A stretch of 64,000 nucleotides of DNA, from contig CM019692.1 of the NCBI GenBank assembly GCA_009760885.1, forward strand, positions 50,580,930-50,644,929, in the 5' to 3' direction. The notes below the pieces were generated by a model that saw only the letters and a program-made list of their open reading frames with translations, made no database searches and had not been told where the DNA came from. Both the position numbers and the translations under genes were made by a program. Below, one piece after another: positions 10,478 to 20,759 of this stretch. Numbering within the stretch: the first letter of the stretch is position 1; each line of letters starts with the position of its first letter. Origin of the DNA: Achatina immaculata (lineage: Eukaryota; Mollusca; Gastropoda; Stylommatophora; Achatinidae).

Positions 10478-10975
10478 ATGTTTACATGTGTGTGTGTGTG
10501 TGTGTGTGAATGTTTACATGGGGGTATAGATGTGTGAATGTTTACATGTGGGTATAGATGTGTGAATGTTTACATGTGGTTATAGATGTGTGAATGTTTG
10601 CTTGTGTGCGTATGTGTGTGTGTGAATGTTTACATGAGGGTATAGATGTGTGAATGTTTACATGTGGGTATAGATGTGTAAATGTTTACATGTGGGTATA
10701 GATGTGTGACTGTGCATGTTAGTGTATGTGTGCGTGCGGGAGTGTGTGAGTGCGTGTGTGGTCGTACGTGTGTGTTTGTGTGATTGTGCTTGTAAGCTAA
10801 TATGTATGTGTGTGTGAGAAAAAGTGCGCGCGAGAGTGCGTATGAGTGTGTGAATGCGTGGGTGTGTGCGATTGCTTGTTTATGTGTGACTGTGTGTGTG
10901 TGTGATTATGTGTGATTGTGTGCGCGCGTGTGTATGAGTACATATATATGCAAATGTGTGTGTTTGTGTCGGTTA
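10478..10975. repeat. (TG)n and 28-bp minisatellite
   Basis: Units of about 28 bp, 'gtgtgaatgtttacatg' plus 'tgggtatagat', lie within a larger TG-rich domain. The whole tract is low complexity. Confidence 0.85.
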
Positions 10976-11015
10976 TGTCAATTATGTTATGTGATTTATA
11001 ACGTCTATGCTCACG

Positions 11016-11335
11016 TTCATAAGAAAGAACATGTTGTAGAAATGCAGATGAAGCCGCTGACATCAATTATTGATGAGAGACGATGGCGTTGGTTGGGACA
11101 TGTGCTCCGGATGACTGATGAATCCTTACCAAAACTAGCACTAAGATGGACACCACTGGGGAACAGAAGTAAGGGTAGACTAAAGGAGACATGGAGAAGA
11201 ACACCAGAGAGGATGTTGAGCTACAGAGGGCTCACCTGGACAAAAGCGGGGTTGAAAAAAAAAAGGCAAAGGACAGGCGTTTCTGTGAAAACCTTGCGGA
11301 AACCACATGTGCTTTGGGCACTTCAATTTCAGAGA
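11016..11335 (+). pseudogene. LINE-F C-terminal fragment
   Basis: The plus-strand frame from about 11030 encodes EMQMKPLTSIIDERRWRWLG, HVLRMTD and a WRRTPERMLSYRGLTW block. This is the C-terminal segment shared with LINE-F copies at 18337, 25671 and 40736. The reading frame ends shortly after 'RLID' in the tail region. The RT and endonuclease domains are missing (5' truncation). Its tail meets the tetranucleotide tail of LINE-D tail to tail at about 11338. Confidence 0.75.
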
Positions 11336-11340
11336 CTGAT

Positions 11341-12330
11341 TGATTGATTGATTGATCTTTATTTCAAAAGGGTTAAGAATTGGGCACGCAGGCCCGTCTG
11401 ACATTCTGCCCGTTATCATACATCTTTCAGTCTATTCCAGACATTCTACAAATATGCTGTTCATATAACAAACGTAACTAACATTGAAGCTGAGAGACAT
11501 AAAATAAAATATAACATTTACATTTCGCTCTTAAACATTCACTCAGTACAGAAGTAACTACATACATTATAATTGACTATCTACTAAACAAAATTTTCGG
11601 GACTATTCAGAAAACAATTAATTGTATTCGGTGTCTGTAAGAGCAGTTTAAGATGACTTTTAAGTTTTATAATTCATGGAGGCATGTAGTCGACATCAAA
11701 TAGATATTGGGAAAGCTTGTAGTTGTAGAAAGGAGTATAATTTATATTTTTTATATAGGATGGGAGGGTATTCCAAAGATGAGCAGCAGAATAACTAAAG
11801 CTTTTCTTGTAAAGATCAAGTCTAGGTTTTGGAAGACATATGTTGTTCAAGCGTTGGCTGCACTTTGGGCTAAATTTAAACATTTTCCATAGATAAGGCG
11901 GGGCATGCCGTGAAAGAATTTGATGTACTAACTTGGCTTTGTTGAAGAGGAACCTGTTCTTAAGAGATAGTATTTTGATACGTTTGTGATGGTTAGTTGT
12001 TTGTGCTTGATCTTTGTCACTAATAAGCTTTACTGCTCGCTTTTGGAGTGAGCAAAGCCTCTTTGTATTTGACACTGAGCAACCATCCCAAACTGTTGAG
12101 CAATAGTCTAAATGTGTTTGTATAAGAGATATGTAGTATGTCTTCCTAGTGTCTTGATCGATGAAGTGCTTAATTTTAGCTAATTGGTATACTTTTTGTG
12201 CGATGAGTTTTGTTAGACATTGCACATGAGAGTTCCAGGTCAGATGTTGGTCAATAATAAGACCTAGTGTTTTGTGCACGCTAACGTTTTCTATCTGTGA
12301 TGTTTCTGTTTCCTGAAACCTGTAACAAAA
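11341..12330 (-). pseudogene. LINE-D (CR1/Jockey-like) RT C-terminal half
   Basis: The minus-strand ORF at 12279-11674 (201 aa) has the layout that follows the RT palm in CR1/Jockey-superfamily LINEs: LGLIIDQHLTWNSHVQCL, then a YISLIQTHLDYCSTVWDGC block, QKRAVKLI and a C-terminal FSYSAAHLWNTLP. Downstream lie about 330 bp of 3' UTR with 'aataaag' and an (ATCA)n tail at 11340-11360. The palm with YADD and the endonuclease are not present, so it is 5'-truncated. Related fragments are at 42500-42858 and, as tails only, at 40646 and 52980. This is one of the least damaged frames in the window. Confidence 0.8.
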
Positions 12331-12356
12331 ATTAAGTATAAGTATGACAATACCAG

Positions 12357-12612
12357 GGCGTCTAGGTGGCGAACTGGTCAGTGCACTTGTCTCTCATGGC
12401 GAAGGTCGAGGGTTCGAAACGCTCCAGTCACCCAGGTGCAGAAATGGGTGGCCCGACTTCTTCTGGAGCCGGGGAAGGAAAGGCGGCCAGGCGTGATACT
12501 GACCACATCAGCCTCTAGTGTGCTGACAGGTCAAGGAAAATATGGGCACTAACTCTATATCCCCTATGTGCCTCAAAGGTACGACAGCGTTACCTTTATC
12601 TTTATTAAAATA
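12357..12612 (+). mobile_element. tRNA-derived SINE (head type 1)
   Basis: A tRNA-like head carries a possible A box (taggtggcgaactgg) and a B box (gggttcgaaacgc), about 40 bp apart. It is followed by a body with 'ggcggccaggcgtgatactg', 'accacatcagcctctagtg' and 'atatgggcactaac'. That central block recurs in the SINEs at 21939, 44765 and 47555. No long poly-A tail is seen; it ends near 'acctttatctttattaaaa'. Confidence 0.75.
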
Positions 12613-12671
12613 TCAAGGGCAGAGATCTATGGAGAAAAATGATCGCCAAAATCTACCAGAACGGCACCTGA

Positions 12672-12772
12672 TTGATGATGATGATGATGATGATGATGAT
12701 GACGACGACGACTACGATGATGATGATGACGACGACGACTACGATGATGATGAAGATGATGATGATGACTGA
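12672..12772. repeat. (GATGAC)n microsatellite
   Basis: A trinucleotide tract of gat/gac units that would encode poly-Asp on plus. It lies directly at the 3' side of the minus-strand LINE-B fragment and may have arisen from its tail. Confidence 0.9.
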
Positions 12773-12789
12773 CGGCGAATAGTCTTAAT

Positions 12790-13400
12790 TATCAGAAGGT
12801 GGGAGTCGAACTGAGTCCTTAGGGAAAAAGATGCTGCAAATCCTTCTAATAAGTTTCCTTTCTTCCTTTCCTCCTCGCCTTCTTTATCCCTGCCTGGGCC
12901 TTTTTTTATATCCATGTACAGTCCATCCTTTTTTTTTAACCTGTGCTTCAAGACTCCTTGGCCAGGTGTTTCTATGTCTTCCTTGTTTCCTCTTATCCTG
13001 GAGATTCCAGGTGAGAGCCTGTCTGATTATTTTAGTGCTAGGCTTTCGAAGTGTATGTCCTGTCTTTCTCCAGTGTCTTTTCATTATCATTGCTTTCACT
13101 GTGGGTTTTGTTCGTTTTCTGCCATAGCTCTTCATTATCTGCCCATCTAATCTGAAAGATCTTCCCGAAGTAGGTGTTAACAGAGGTCTACAGGCTCTTG
13201 GCACTTTTGGCTGATGCTGTCCATGTTATCTGATTCATATAACAAGACTGATATGGCATTTGTGTTGAGCAGTCTAAGTTTTGGTGTTAAGAACATTCCC
13301 TTCTCCTTCCATATGTTTCTCAACCTGTAGAAATGGTACTCTAGCCTTCCCAAATCTTGGTGTAATATCTGCTTCTGTAAACCACCCTATCGAAAGAAAG
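12790..13400 (-). pseudogene. LINE-B RT C-terminal fragment
   Basis: Minus-strand readings in shifted frames follow LINE-B: a FGKARVPFLQ block, LNTNAISVLLYESDN, a MGRxxRAMAEN block, then KRHWRKTGHTLRKPSTKIIR, QALTWN and RGRxRNTW-like residues. They correspond to 32430-32900 in the full LINE-B. Frameshifts and stops are frequent, so it is long dead. The endonuclease and the palm are missing. Confidence 0.7.
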
Positions 13401-13519
13401 GGGGTACATTACCACAGACAGACACCAGCATATCATTTGAGGAGGCCAAAAATATCTCAGCTACAAGAGCAAATGAGAGAAAAGAGCCATCCAGACCATC
13501 AAAGAAATGATGCGTGCTA

Positions 13520-13586
13520 CCAGGTAAGACATAAAAGAAATGACAACTGAGTTAAAACTGGTTCTAGTAATGAAAATATATAGGTG
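13520..13586 (+). repeat. Short dispersed repeat, partner at 46332-46400
   Basis: About 60 bp with 'aaactggttctagtaatgaaa' in common with 46332-46400 in the same orientation. Its right part forms the left arm of the hairpin described next. Confidence 0.6.
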
Positions 13587-13639
13587 AAAAGAGGTGGCAC
13601 AGAATACTGTACCATACACCGATCTATTTTCATTACTAG
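13564..13639. repeat. Hairpin: 15-bp perfect inverted repeat
   Basis: CTAGTAATGAAAATA at 13564-13578 is the exact reverse complement of 13625-13639. The stem extends inward to about 23 bp with two mismatches and a 30-nt loop. Confidence 0.75.
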
Positions 13640-13925
13640 CAGCTAAACGGAGAAGAGCAAGTTATCTTGAGGCTACGTACCGGACGCAACAGGCTAAGAC
13701 ACCGTCTGTACAACAAAACTCAAGATAGGACCAGCTGAGGGATGTGCAACTGGCACCAGTGAGATTGCAGCAGACCACGTAGTGCCCCAGTATATTAGCA
13801 ACGGAGAAGACGAACGTGGTCAACCTCTACGCAAGTCCAAAATAAACTGCATGGGGATATCCGTGTGCTCCTCCAGGTGAACTACGTAAAAGTTGACGAC
13901 TGAAAATAGACGAAGAAGAAGAAGA
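13640..13925 (+). pseudogene. LINE-A 3' end fragment
   Basis: The plus-strand frame reads EEQVILRLRTGRNRLRHRLY, then degenerates through the Cys/His knuckle region and closes with KLHGDIRVLL and an (AAG)n tail from about 13908. This is the same order as the LINE-A C-terminus at 35150-35456. Stops occur throughout. Confidence 0.7.
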
Positions 13926-14040
13926 AAACAAGAAGAATCGCCCTCTCTGCCTATAATACTGCAGAGATGTGTCTGAGTTTTAATACCAAGACCAAACTGT
14001 TTGCAAGCACAGCAGTGTAGACGAGGACGCTGTGAAGTAC

Positions 14041-14241
14041 GCAACTGAGAATGTAAATTTTCAAGAAAAGGAAAGCAATGTAGAAAACAGGAAACCAATG
14101 AGTAAAACAGGAAAGCAATGTAGAAAACAGGAAAGCAATGTAGAAAACAGGAAATCAATTTAGAAAACGGGAAAGCAATTTAGAAAACAAGAAACCAATG
14201 TAGAAAACAAAGAAAGCAATGAATAAAACAGGAAAGCAATG
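14041..14241. repeat. 20-bp minisatellite
   Basis: About eight to nine units of 'tagaaaacaggaaagcaatg' with point variation. Confidence 0.9.
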
Positions 14242-15034
14242 GCAACAAAGAAATGCGAAGAATATACCTAAGAAAAAAAAAGCTGAAAAGACAAGGAAGA
14301 GTGGATACGTTTTTGACGGTTCTAGCGATGACAGAACCCGAAAAGATTTACAGTCGAACCCCCCCCCCCCCGCCTCCTTTTTTTCTACAGCAACAACCCC
14401 CCCCCCCCCCCCTTCTTTTCCAAATCTCGTCCATGGCAATGCCGCGCATGCATCCCGCTTTGAACCAAAAAAAAAATTGAATCAGTAACTATTTTCAGTC
14501 CATACCACATCCTTTGTCAATCTGAACAATTTCAGATTTTTTTTTTTTGAAAGCGCCGCCTCTTAGAGATTGTTTGGGGTTTTCCCTTTCATGTTATTTG
14601 AAAGGCACCGGGGGGGGGGGGAAGGTGAGGTTAGCCAAGCGGGGAGAAGAGCATCATGCTCAGTTTGGCAACCCTCCTTTGTGCAACCCAGAGAAGATTT
14701 GGATAAAATTATGGCTTGAACACTCTTCTGTGGTGGGAAAATCGCTATGATTTATTTAAGTGAAGTAGTTTATGAATATTTTAAAATATAAACGATTAAA
14801 AATCGCATTTTTATTTACGAAACAACGTTTTCAGTTTAGAAAGCTACAAGTTAAATTATCTTTATTTATCGGTGTATAGCTGGCCATGCCGACTGTTTTT
14901 GCTTATAAAGAGCTTGCGAGAATAAAACTTCTATTACCGAGAACAGATTACCGAGACATATTTTTGTGTGTCTTAGAAGGCAGCGGGCAAAAATTATCAC
15001 ACTCCAGCTTTGATACAGGCCCCATAGTATTTCT
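14242..15034. other. No gene seen; C- and G-homopolymers
   Basis: Contains poly-C at 14360-14370 and 14398-14412 and poly-G at 14610-14620. No domain is recognised. Confidence 0.6.
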
Positions 15035-15107
15035 CACGGGTGTAAGATGAGCACTGGAAGCTCTTCAGTGCAACAAACTACCAGACCTTGCGGGCACCTT
15101 ATCAGGA

Positions 15108-15485
15108 GCTACCTCATAACACAGTCACCATGTAGTAGATTCTATTCCACTGTGGGGTACCAATGAGAAAGCTACCTCATAACACAGTCACCATGTAGTA
15201 GATTCTATTCCACTGTGGGGTACCAATGAGAAAGCTACCTCATAACACAGTCACCCTGTAGTAGATTCTATTCCACTGTGGGGTACCAATGAGAAAGCTA
15301 CCTCATAACACAGTCACCATGTAGTAGATTCTATTCCACTGTCGGGTACCAGTGAGAAAGCTACCTCATAACACAGTCACCATGTAGTAGATTCTATTCC
15401 ACTGTCGGGTACCAGTGAGAAAGCTACCTCATAACACAGTCACCATGTAGTAGATTCTATTCCACTGTGGGGTCCCAATGAGAAA
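15108..15485 (+). repeat. 63-bp tandem repeat (6 units) from the RNase H motif
   Basis: Six near-identical 63-bp units start at 15108, 15171, 15234, 15297, 15360 and 15423. Each contains 'ccactgtggggtaccaatga', which corresponds to the His-Cys-Gly...Asn-Glu-Lys part of LINE-A RNase H. The unit is 21 codons but holds two adjacent stops, so amplification occurred in a dead copy. Confidence 0.95.
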
Positions 15486-15593
15486 GCAGACCGTCTAGCC
15501 AAAGATAGCACAGAAATGGAGCAAGCAGATACACTGATCACTTATAATCAGAAGAAAAACGTGATTAAAAACATACAGGACGCCACAAACACC

Positions 15594-15818
15594 ACCACAT
15601 GAAGACCACCACATGAAGACTATCACATGAAGACCACAACATGAAGACTATCACATGAAGACCACCACATGAAGACTACCACATGAAGACCACCACATGA
15701 AGACTATCACATGAAGACCACAACATGAAGACTACCACATGAAGACCACCACATGAAGACCACCACATGAAGACCACCACATGAAGACCACCACATGAAG
15801 ACTACCACATGAAGACCT
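15594..15818 (+). repeat. 14-bp tandem repeat (about 16 units)
   Basis: Units of 'accaccacatgaag' and 'actatcacatgaag' occur where LINE-A has a single 'accaccacatgatgactatc' (35122-35141). Confidence 0.95.
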
Positions 15819-15949
15819 ACCACACGCTAAACCAAAATCAGCAGTTCTTGATTTTCCATCTCAGAATAGGACACAACAAATTTCAAAGTAACAAAGTTTG
15901 GAAATTCTCCTCTTTGTACATGTGCCCAGGTGCCTCATATCGTGGAAAA

Positions 15950-16013
15950 TCCTCCCAAACCATCAAATCCTCCCAAACCATCAAATCCTCCCAAACCATC
16001 AAATCCTCCAAAT
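15950..16013 (+). repeat. 18-bp tandem repeat (about 3.5 units)
   Basis: Units of 'ccaaaccatcaaatcctc' replace the single 'ccaaactgtggaacatatcc' segment of LINE-A near 35271. Confidence 0.95.
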
Positions 16014-16278
16014 CTGCACCAACAATGAGACACTGAGAGGCAGTTGCTACTCCAATGAAACCGGTCATGAAGTTAAGTTGTACGGTTCTATACAGAAAGC
16101 AAAACATGACCAAAAATACTCCAGTTTATCCAAGAGCTTCAGATATAGACGTAGAATGCGGACGACGAAGAAGAAGAAGAAGAAGAAGACAGTATGAAAG
16201 CAAGGGAATGAAGAAGAATTATCAGAATTACCCGGTAGTTTTGAATCTGCTCCTCTCGTGGCTGACTCTACAAATGTC

Positions 16279-17110
16279 AGATCATCATCATCATCATCAT
16301 CATCATGTGCAGTGCCGACTGGCGTTGGCTATTATGCTTCTCCAGAGTATACGATCCTTCATGCAGGCCATCAGCTCAGTTGATCTCCTCTCACACTATC
16401 CCATCAGACTGTCCAGTATCATTTCTCTTGGTCTTCCTCTTGATCTTTTTCCTTCTATTTTTCCTGTTATAATATTTTCAATGCCCCCCTCTTTTCATTG
16501 CATGTCCTCTGAAAGTACATTGTCTCTCTCTTATCTTTTTGACAAGTACATTGTCTCTCTCTTATCTTTTTGACAAGATTTTTTTGTCTATTATATGTGG
16601 CATATTCTGTTCCTAATTTCTGTTCTGCATTTCCCATCTGAAGTTATTACTGCTCCACGGTATTTGAATTTCTGCACCTGCTTTAGAATAGTTCCGTTTG
16701 ATTTTATACTGCATGTTGGTGGATTCTGTTTCTTAGATATAACCATAGTCTCTGTCTCTTTGATGTTCAAAGTAAGGCCTTTCTGTTCACTTTCTTTGGC
16801 GACTTTATCCAAGAGATTTTGCAGGTCTTGTTGGTTCTCAGCTATCAGTACTGTGTCGTCAGCATACCGAAGGCTGTTAATATTGTATCCTCCAATTTTT
16901 ATGCCTGGTTCAGTGATGATCGTTCTTAGAATATTCTCGCTGTACAGAGAAAAAAGGTCTGGAGATAGTACACATCCTTGTCGCACCCCTTGTTTTATAG
17001 GTTGATATTTTCCAGTTCTATTTTCAACTCGAATTGCTGCTTCTTGCTGCCAGTATAGATGTTTTACAATCCTCAGGTCTTTGCCGTCTGTATTGATGTC
17101 CTCAAACATT
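16279..17110 (-). pseudogene. LINE-C reverse transcriptase fragment
   Basis: The minus-strand ORF at 17109-16591 (172 aa) carries RT palm and thumb motifs: [19 protein letters not shown], the catalytic YADD at 16866-16855 inside a [13 protein letters not shown] context, then [15 protein letters not shown] and a degenerate [14 protein letters not shown]. Downstream in shifted frames follow the RERQCTF-type block and the terminal ANASRHCT with stop near 16306, then an (ATG)n tail at 16279-16305. The fingers and endonuclease are absent. A 31-bp duplication around 16515-16576 breaks the frame. It is the best representative of LINE-C here. Confidence 0.85.
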
Positions 17111-17330
17111 TTAATAATTTCTGAATAAGCATAATTGTTCTTGGGAGCTACAACAGTGGTTTCCCGTTGCCTTCTGCCGGTTTGTGTACGGACCTTCCGC
17201 TAGCCTTTGGACTCCCTGTCCTACCCGCAAGTCGGCCACAGTAACAGGACATAATGTTTGTGCTGCAAGAACTGGTTTCTTCCTTGTGGGTCTTCTCATT
17301 TCAAGTCTGGCCCTCCTTGACTGCTTAGCT
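17111..17330. other. Unassigned sequence upstream of LINE-C RT
   Basis: A 62-codon open frame on minus (17299-17111) follows no known LINE pattern. It may be unrelated flanking DNA. Nothing is recognised. Confidence 0.4.
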
Positions 17331-17455
17331 TGATGTTACAGCCGTAATTGCTCTTGATGTTACAGCCTTACGCATAATTGCTCTTGATGTTGCAGCCTTA
17401 CTCATAGTTGCTCTTGATGTTGCAGCCGTACGCATAGTTGCTCTAAACGTGACAC
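17331..17455. repeat. 30-bp tandem repeat (about 4 units)
   Basis: Units of 'ttgctcttgatgttgcagcc' plus 'ttacgcata'. Confidence 0.85.
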
Positions 17456-17804
17456 TGTCTTTCGTAACTTCTTCCCAGGCTTCGTGGTTGAGAGAACAAA
17501 ACATTATTGCACTGACGACTTAGCTTTATATCTCACCTGTGTATCTCACCTTTGGTCTAATATGTAAACTTTTTGCATCCACAAGATCGCCATGTAAAAC
17601 AAATAGTACTAATAATAGTTATGTGGAGATAAAGTATTTGCACGTTTTATGAGGGATAATGAGAATTTGAGCAGTAAAATAATCAAATACAGTAAAACCA
17701 ATCAGCTGGAAGTCCATTGCTGGGAATTCTACTCTGCCTCCTTATAAAAAATGGGTACCTAACATAATATGTGAATATTAGAGAAGATGTAGACAAAGAA
17801 TATT
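17456..17804. other. No gene seen
   Basis: A+T-rich unassigned sequence. Confidence 0.55.
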
Positions 17805-19033
17805 ATGATGTCATAATAATTGGAGGTTATGAAATACTGGAGATTAGATATGCTGATGACAAAGTATTACTGTCCACAACACAAAAATGAATGGAAAAAC
17901 TAATTATGTCAGTCCTTAAGAACAGTAAAGAGCAAAACCTCTATCTTAAAGCGAAGAAAACTGAATTGATGACAACTGACAAAACAAACAAAGCAGCTGA
18001 TATATGTATCAATGAAGAAAAACTGGAAGAAGTGGAGAGTTTTGAATATCCTGGATCACTGATAACAAATAATGGAGATACAATGAAGGGAATTAAAGAG
18101 AGGACATCTATCGCTCTTCAGAAAGTAAAACAACTAAAGAATCTGCTGAGAGAAATAGACAGAACTACAAAATTAAGATTTTTAATGGCATGCATCTTTC
18201 CTATCGCAACATATGCCTGTGAGACCTGTACACTTAACAAAACAGCTGAGAAACACATAAATGCCTTTGAATATAAATGTTACAGAAAAGTTCTTCAAAT
18301 ATCATGGACACAAAAAAGAACAAATATATCCATATTCTCTCTCTCTGAACCTTAAGTGCCCAGGGCACATGGGGCTTCCGCAAGGGTTTTCCACAAATGC
18401 CTGTCTTTCGCCTTTTTTTCTGCTCTTGCCCAGGTGAGCCCTCTATTGCTCAACATCCTTTCTGTTGTTCTTCTCCATGTCTCTTTTGGTCTACCCTTAC
18501 TTCTGCTCCCCTGTGGTGTCCATCTTAGTGCTATTTTTGGTAGTGAGTTGTCAGTCATTCGGAGCACATGTCCCAACCATCGCCAGCGTCTTTCCTCAAT
18601 AATTGTTGTCAGTGGTTTCATCTGCATTTCTGCCAATAAGATGTTATTTCTTATGGTGTTTGGCCAAAATATTTTTTTAATTCTACGTAAACATTTAGTC
18701 TGGAAAGAATTCAACTTGTTTTCTATATATCCATATTACAAGAACTTAATTTTGAAGAAGGCTGGCTAGTAAAGAGGATTAAAGAGAGAAAACTTAAATA
18801 TTTTGGACACATTAAACATCATGATAATCTAGAGAAGACCGTCTTGGAAGGGTACATAATAGGAAAAAGAAAGAGAGGAAACCAAAGCGAAGATGGCTGC
18901 AAGACATCGTTGATGATCTGCAAATGGATGCTTCAGCAGCAGGGCATCTTGCTCACAACCGAGAGGCCTACAGGAGTGCTGTTAGGGAGGCAAAGTTCCG
19001 CAAGGAACATGCAAATGAATGAATGAATGAACA
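17805..19033 (+). pseudogene. LINE-E RT C-terminal half, split by LINE-F
   Basis: The plus strand encodes the end of the RT palm (IRYADDKVLLST, YADD at 17849-17860), a stop at 17887, then a 154-codon frame (17891-18355) with EEKLEEVESFEYPGSLITNN, IALQKVKQLKNLL and a YACETCTLNKTAEKHINAFE block. At 18336 a LINE-F copy interrupts it. Coding resemblance resumes after 18737 (PYYKNLILKKAG) and ends with REAKFRKEHANE-like residues and an (AATG)n tail at 19013-19033. The endonuclease and fingers are missing. Four other LINE-E copies are in the window. Confidence 0.85.
18337..18724 (-). mobile_element. LINE-F 5'-truncated insertion with 13-bp TSD
   Basis: A 388-bp minus-strand insertion sits inside LINE-E. 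Perfect 13-bp direct repeats 'atatatccatatt' flank it at 18324-18336 and 18725-18737. The minus ORF at 18714-18352 (120 aa) keeps IRNNILLAEMQMKPL, ERRWRWLGHVLRMTD and WRRTTERMLSNRGLTWARAE. The element ends in a short (GA)n tail at its left edge. This is the expected signature of target-primed reverse transcription. Confidence 0.9.
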
Positions 19034-19492
19034 TAATATGTTAGGGAAAACTGTTTCTAAATCAGAAAACGCTTCTCCGTTCAATGGAGAGATCCATCTG
19101 ACTAACACACTGACTCTTGTCTGTGAATGGAATGTATAAAAAAAAGATACTCACCTGAAAATCAATCACGTGGATATGGGACTGTGAACGAGACGATGAC
19201 AGGTGAACATAAAAAACAGCATCTAATAAAAAATTGAAACATTCATGGTTAAAAAAAATAAACGAACAAGAAACAGCATTCACAATGGATAAATAACATC
19301 AAGATATGGCACAGAGAAAACCTTGCTCACGTTACAATCGCGGCACAAGGCAGCAACGATGTAGGGATTTCAGTCGAGCTCCACCTGCGAAGATGGTGCA
19401 GAGTAGTGACTGCATGCATACAATTGTTTTAATGAGAGCTGTGTGTCTATTATTAGTTACTGGTTTGGACACAAGCCATGTTTTAACGCTGA
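19034..19492. other. No gene seen
   Basis: No recognisable coding or repeat element. Confidence 0.55.
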
Positions 19493-19800
19493 GGCAAATC
19501 ATCGACCCATAGCTGATATGCTAGTGTCAGGGTTAGCGAACCATGGCTGACCAAGACTCTGTCCCACCTCTTCGTGGTACCCCAGTAACAGGCCTAGCCG
19601 GACAGGGATCGCCATAGTCCCCACGGTGGTGGAGTCTGCTAAAGAAGCATTGCACACCCCATGCTCTTTAGCTGTACTCCGAGACTGAAAAGATAGCCAC
19701 CATAACCCCGCCCCCCCCCCACGCCGATACGATGCTGCGCCCCAACATCTTCACAGCATCGGCTGCAAAAAACACCAGCTCATAGTTACAGGGAGATGGA
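19493..19800 (-). repeat. R1 dispersed repeat, copy 2
   Basis: Aligns with R1 at 7832-8160 in the same orientation ('ctagtgtcagggtta', 'gatcgccatagtcccc', 'tggtggagtctgctaaag', 'gcatcggctgcaaa'). A C-run at 19709-19718 is specific to this copy. Confidence 0.75.
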
Positions 19801-20759
19801 AGACAAGACAACGAAAATGTTACCATAAGAAAGGCAACAGAAACTAAAGATTCATGGCTTGATTGTGAGCGAATCGTCCTCATAACAAAGTCCGCGGTTC
19901 GAGTCACGGTAATGCTCTTACTCTTTTTCTTTGCCTGGCGTGTTAAGCGTCTTGTATTTGTCGTGGCTAACTATACAACACTGTGATCTATCACTTCACT
20001 GCAAACAACAGAGAGGGAGAGAGAGAAGAGAGAGAGGAGAGAGAGACCTCATAAGTTTGTCCACACTATGAAGATTTGATTTACTCTCAGTGAACACACA
20101 CACACACACACAACCACACAAAGGTTGCAAACAGGTAAAACTTGTCCCAAACTTGGTATTTTCGGCCAGGTCTCTACATCCGCTCCAAGAGTCCACCTTC
20201 TCTTTAACTTTTGACCTAGAAAACGCGCTGGAAATTCCCGAGAGGTGCTCTGCCTTAAAGTAGGGCAAGAATGTTTGGGAAATGCTAAGTGCCTTGGCTC
20301 TATATTAATTCTCTCCCCCCCCCCCCCCAACCTCTCTTGTCCAAGTTGCTGGGATTTGCTTATTAAGCACGTCTCGTCGACTTACAAGTGTCAGACTTCA
20401 GCCTTCCTTTTTGACAAGCGACCCAGAAGGTGCACCAAAGCGTTTCTGTGACACAGGTAAACTTTTTTCTCTTTCTACCAGCAGTTAACGCTGTTTCAGT
20501 GCAGGCACAAAGTACTTCTGTGTTTAGGATGTCGTAAATGTCTGAGTGTGTACGTAGACAGTGGTTCTTGCAATGTACCGCCTTTCCAGTCTGAGAACCG
20601 CTGTAGGCTGCACATTACAAATGGAACAATAAATAGAATCCAGATGATGCTGAGTTCTTTTTTCCCCTTGAGTCGATCCGTTTGCTGGTCTGTGGGTCCC
20701 ACAAATGTTTCCTTGGACCATCTGGGGTTCCGTGGATCCTTCTTCGGTGTTCGCTCAAA
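19801..20759. other. No gene seen; (GA)n, (CA)n, C-run
   Basis: Holds a GA-rich tract at 20008-20046, (CA)n at 20095-20112 and a C-run near 20318-20328. A tRNA-like 'gcggttcgagtcacgg' at 19891-19906 might be a decayed SINE head. Confidence 0.5.

Larger units (their letters stand above)
15035..16192 (+). pseudogene. LINE-A RNase H/C-terminus with three internal tandem expansions
   Basis: The segment parallels 34880-35456 of LINE-A: 'gctggaagctcttcagtgc' style start, RNase H HCGxPxNEKA block, DRLAK, the FHLRIGHNKF block, a CPGA knuckle remnant, NNETLRG, YGSIQKAK and a (GAA)n tail at 16165-16190. In-frame stops inside the RNase H block and frame changes mark it as dead. Three coding sub-segments have been amplified in tandem (15108-15485, 15594-15818, 15950-16013), roughly doubling its length compared with the reference copy. 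Confidence 0.85.

Noticed and set aside
19891..19906. tRNA gene or SINE head (gcggttcgagtcacgg)
   Set aside because: Only a B-box-like string; no cloverleaf or A box could be found.
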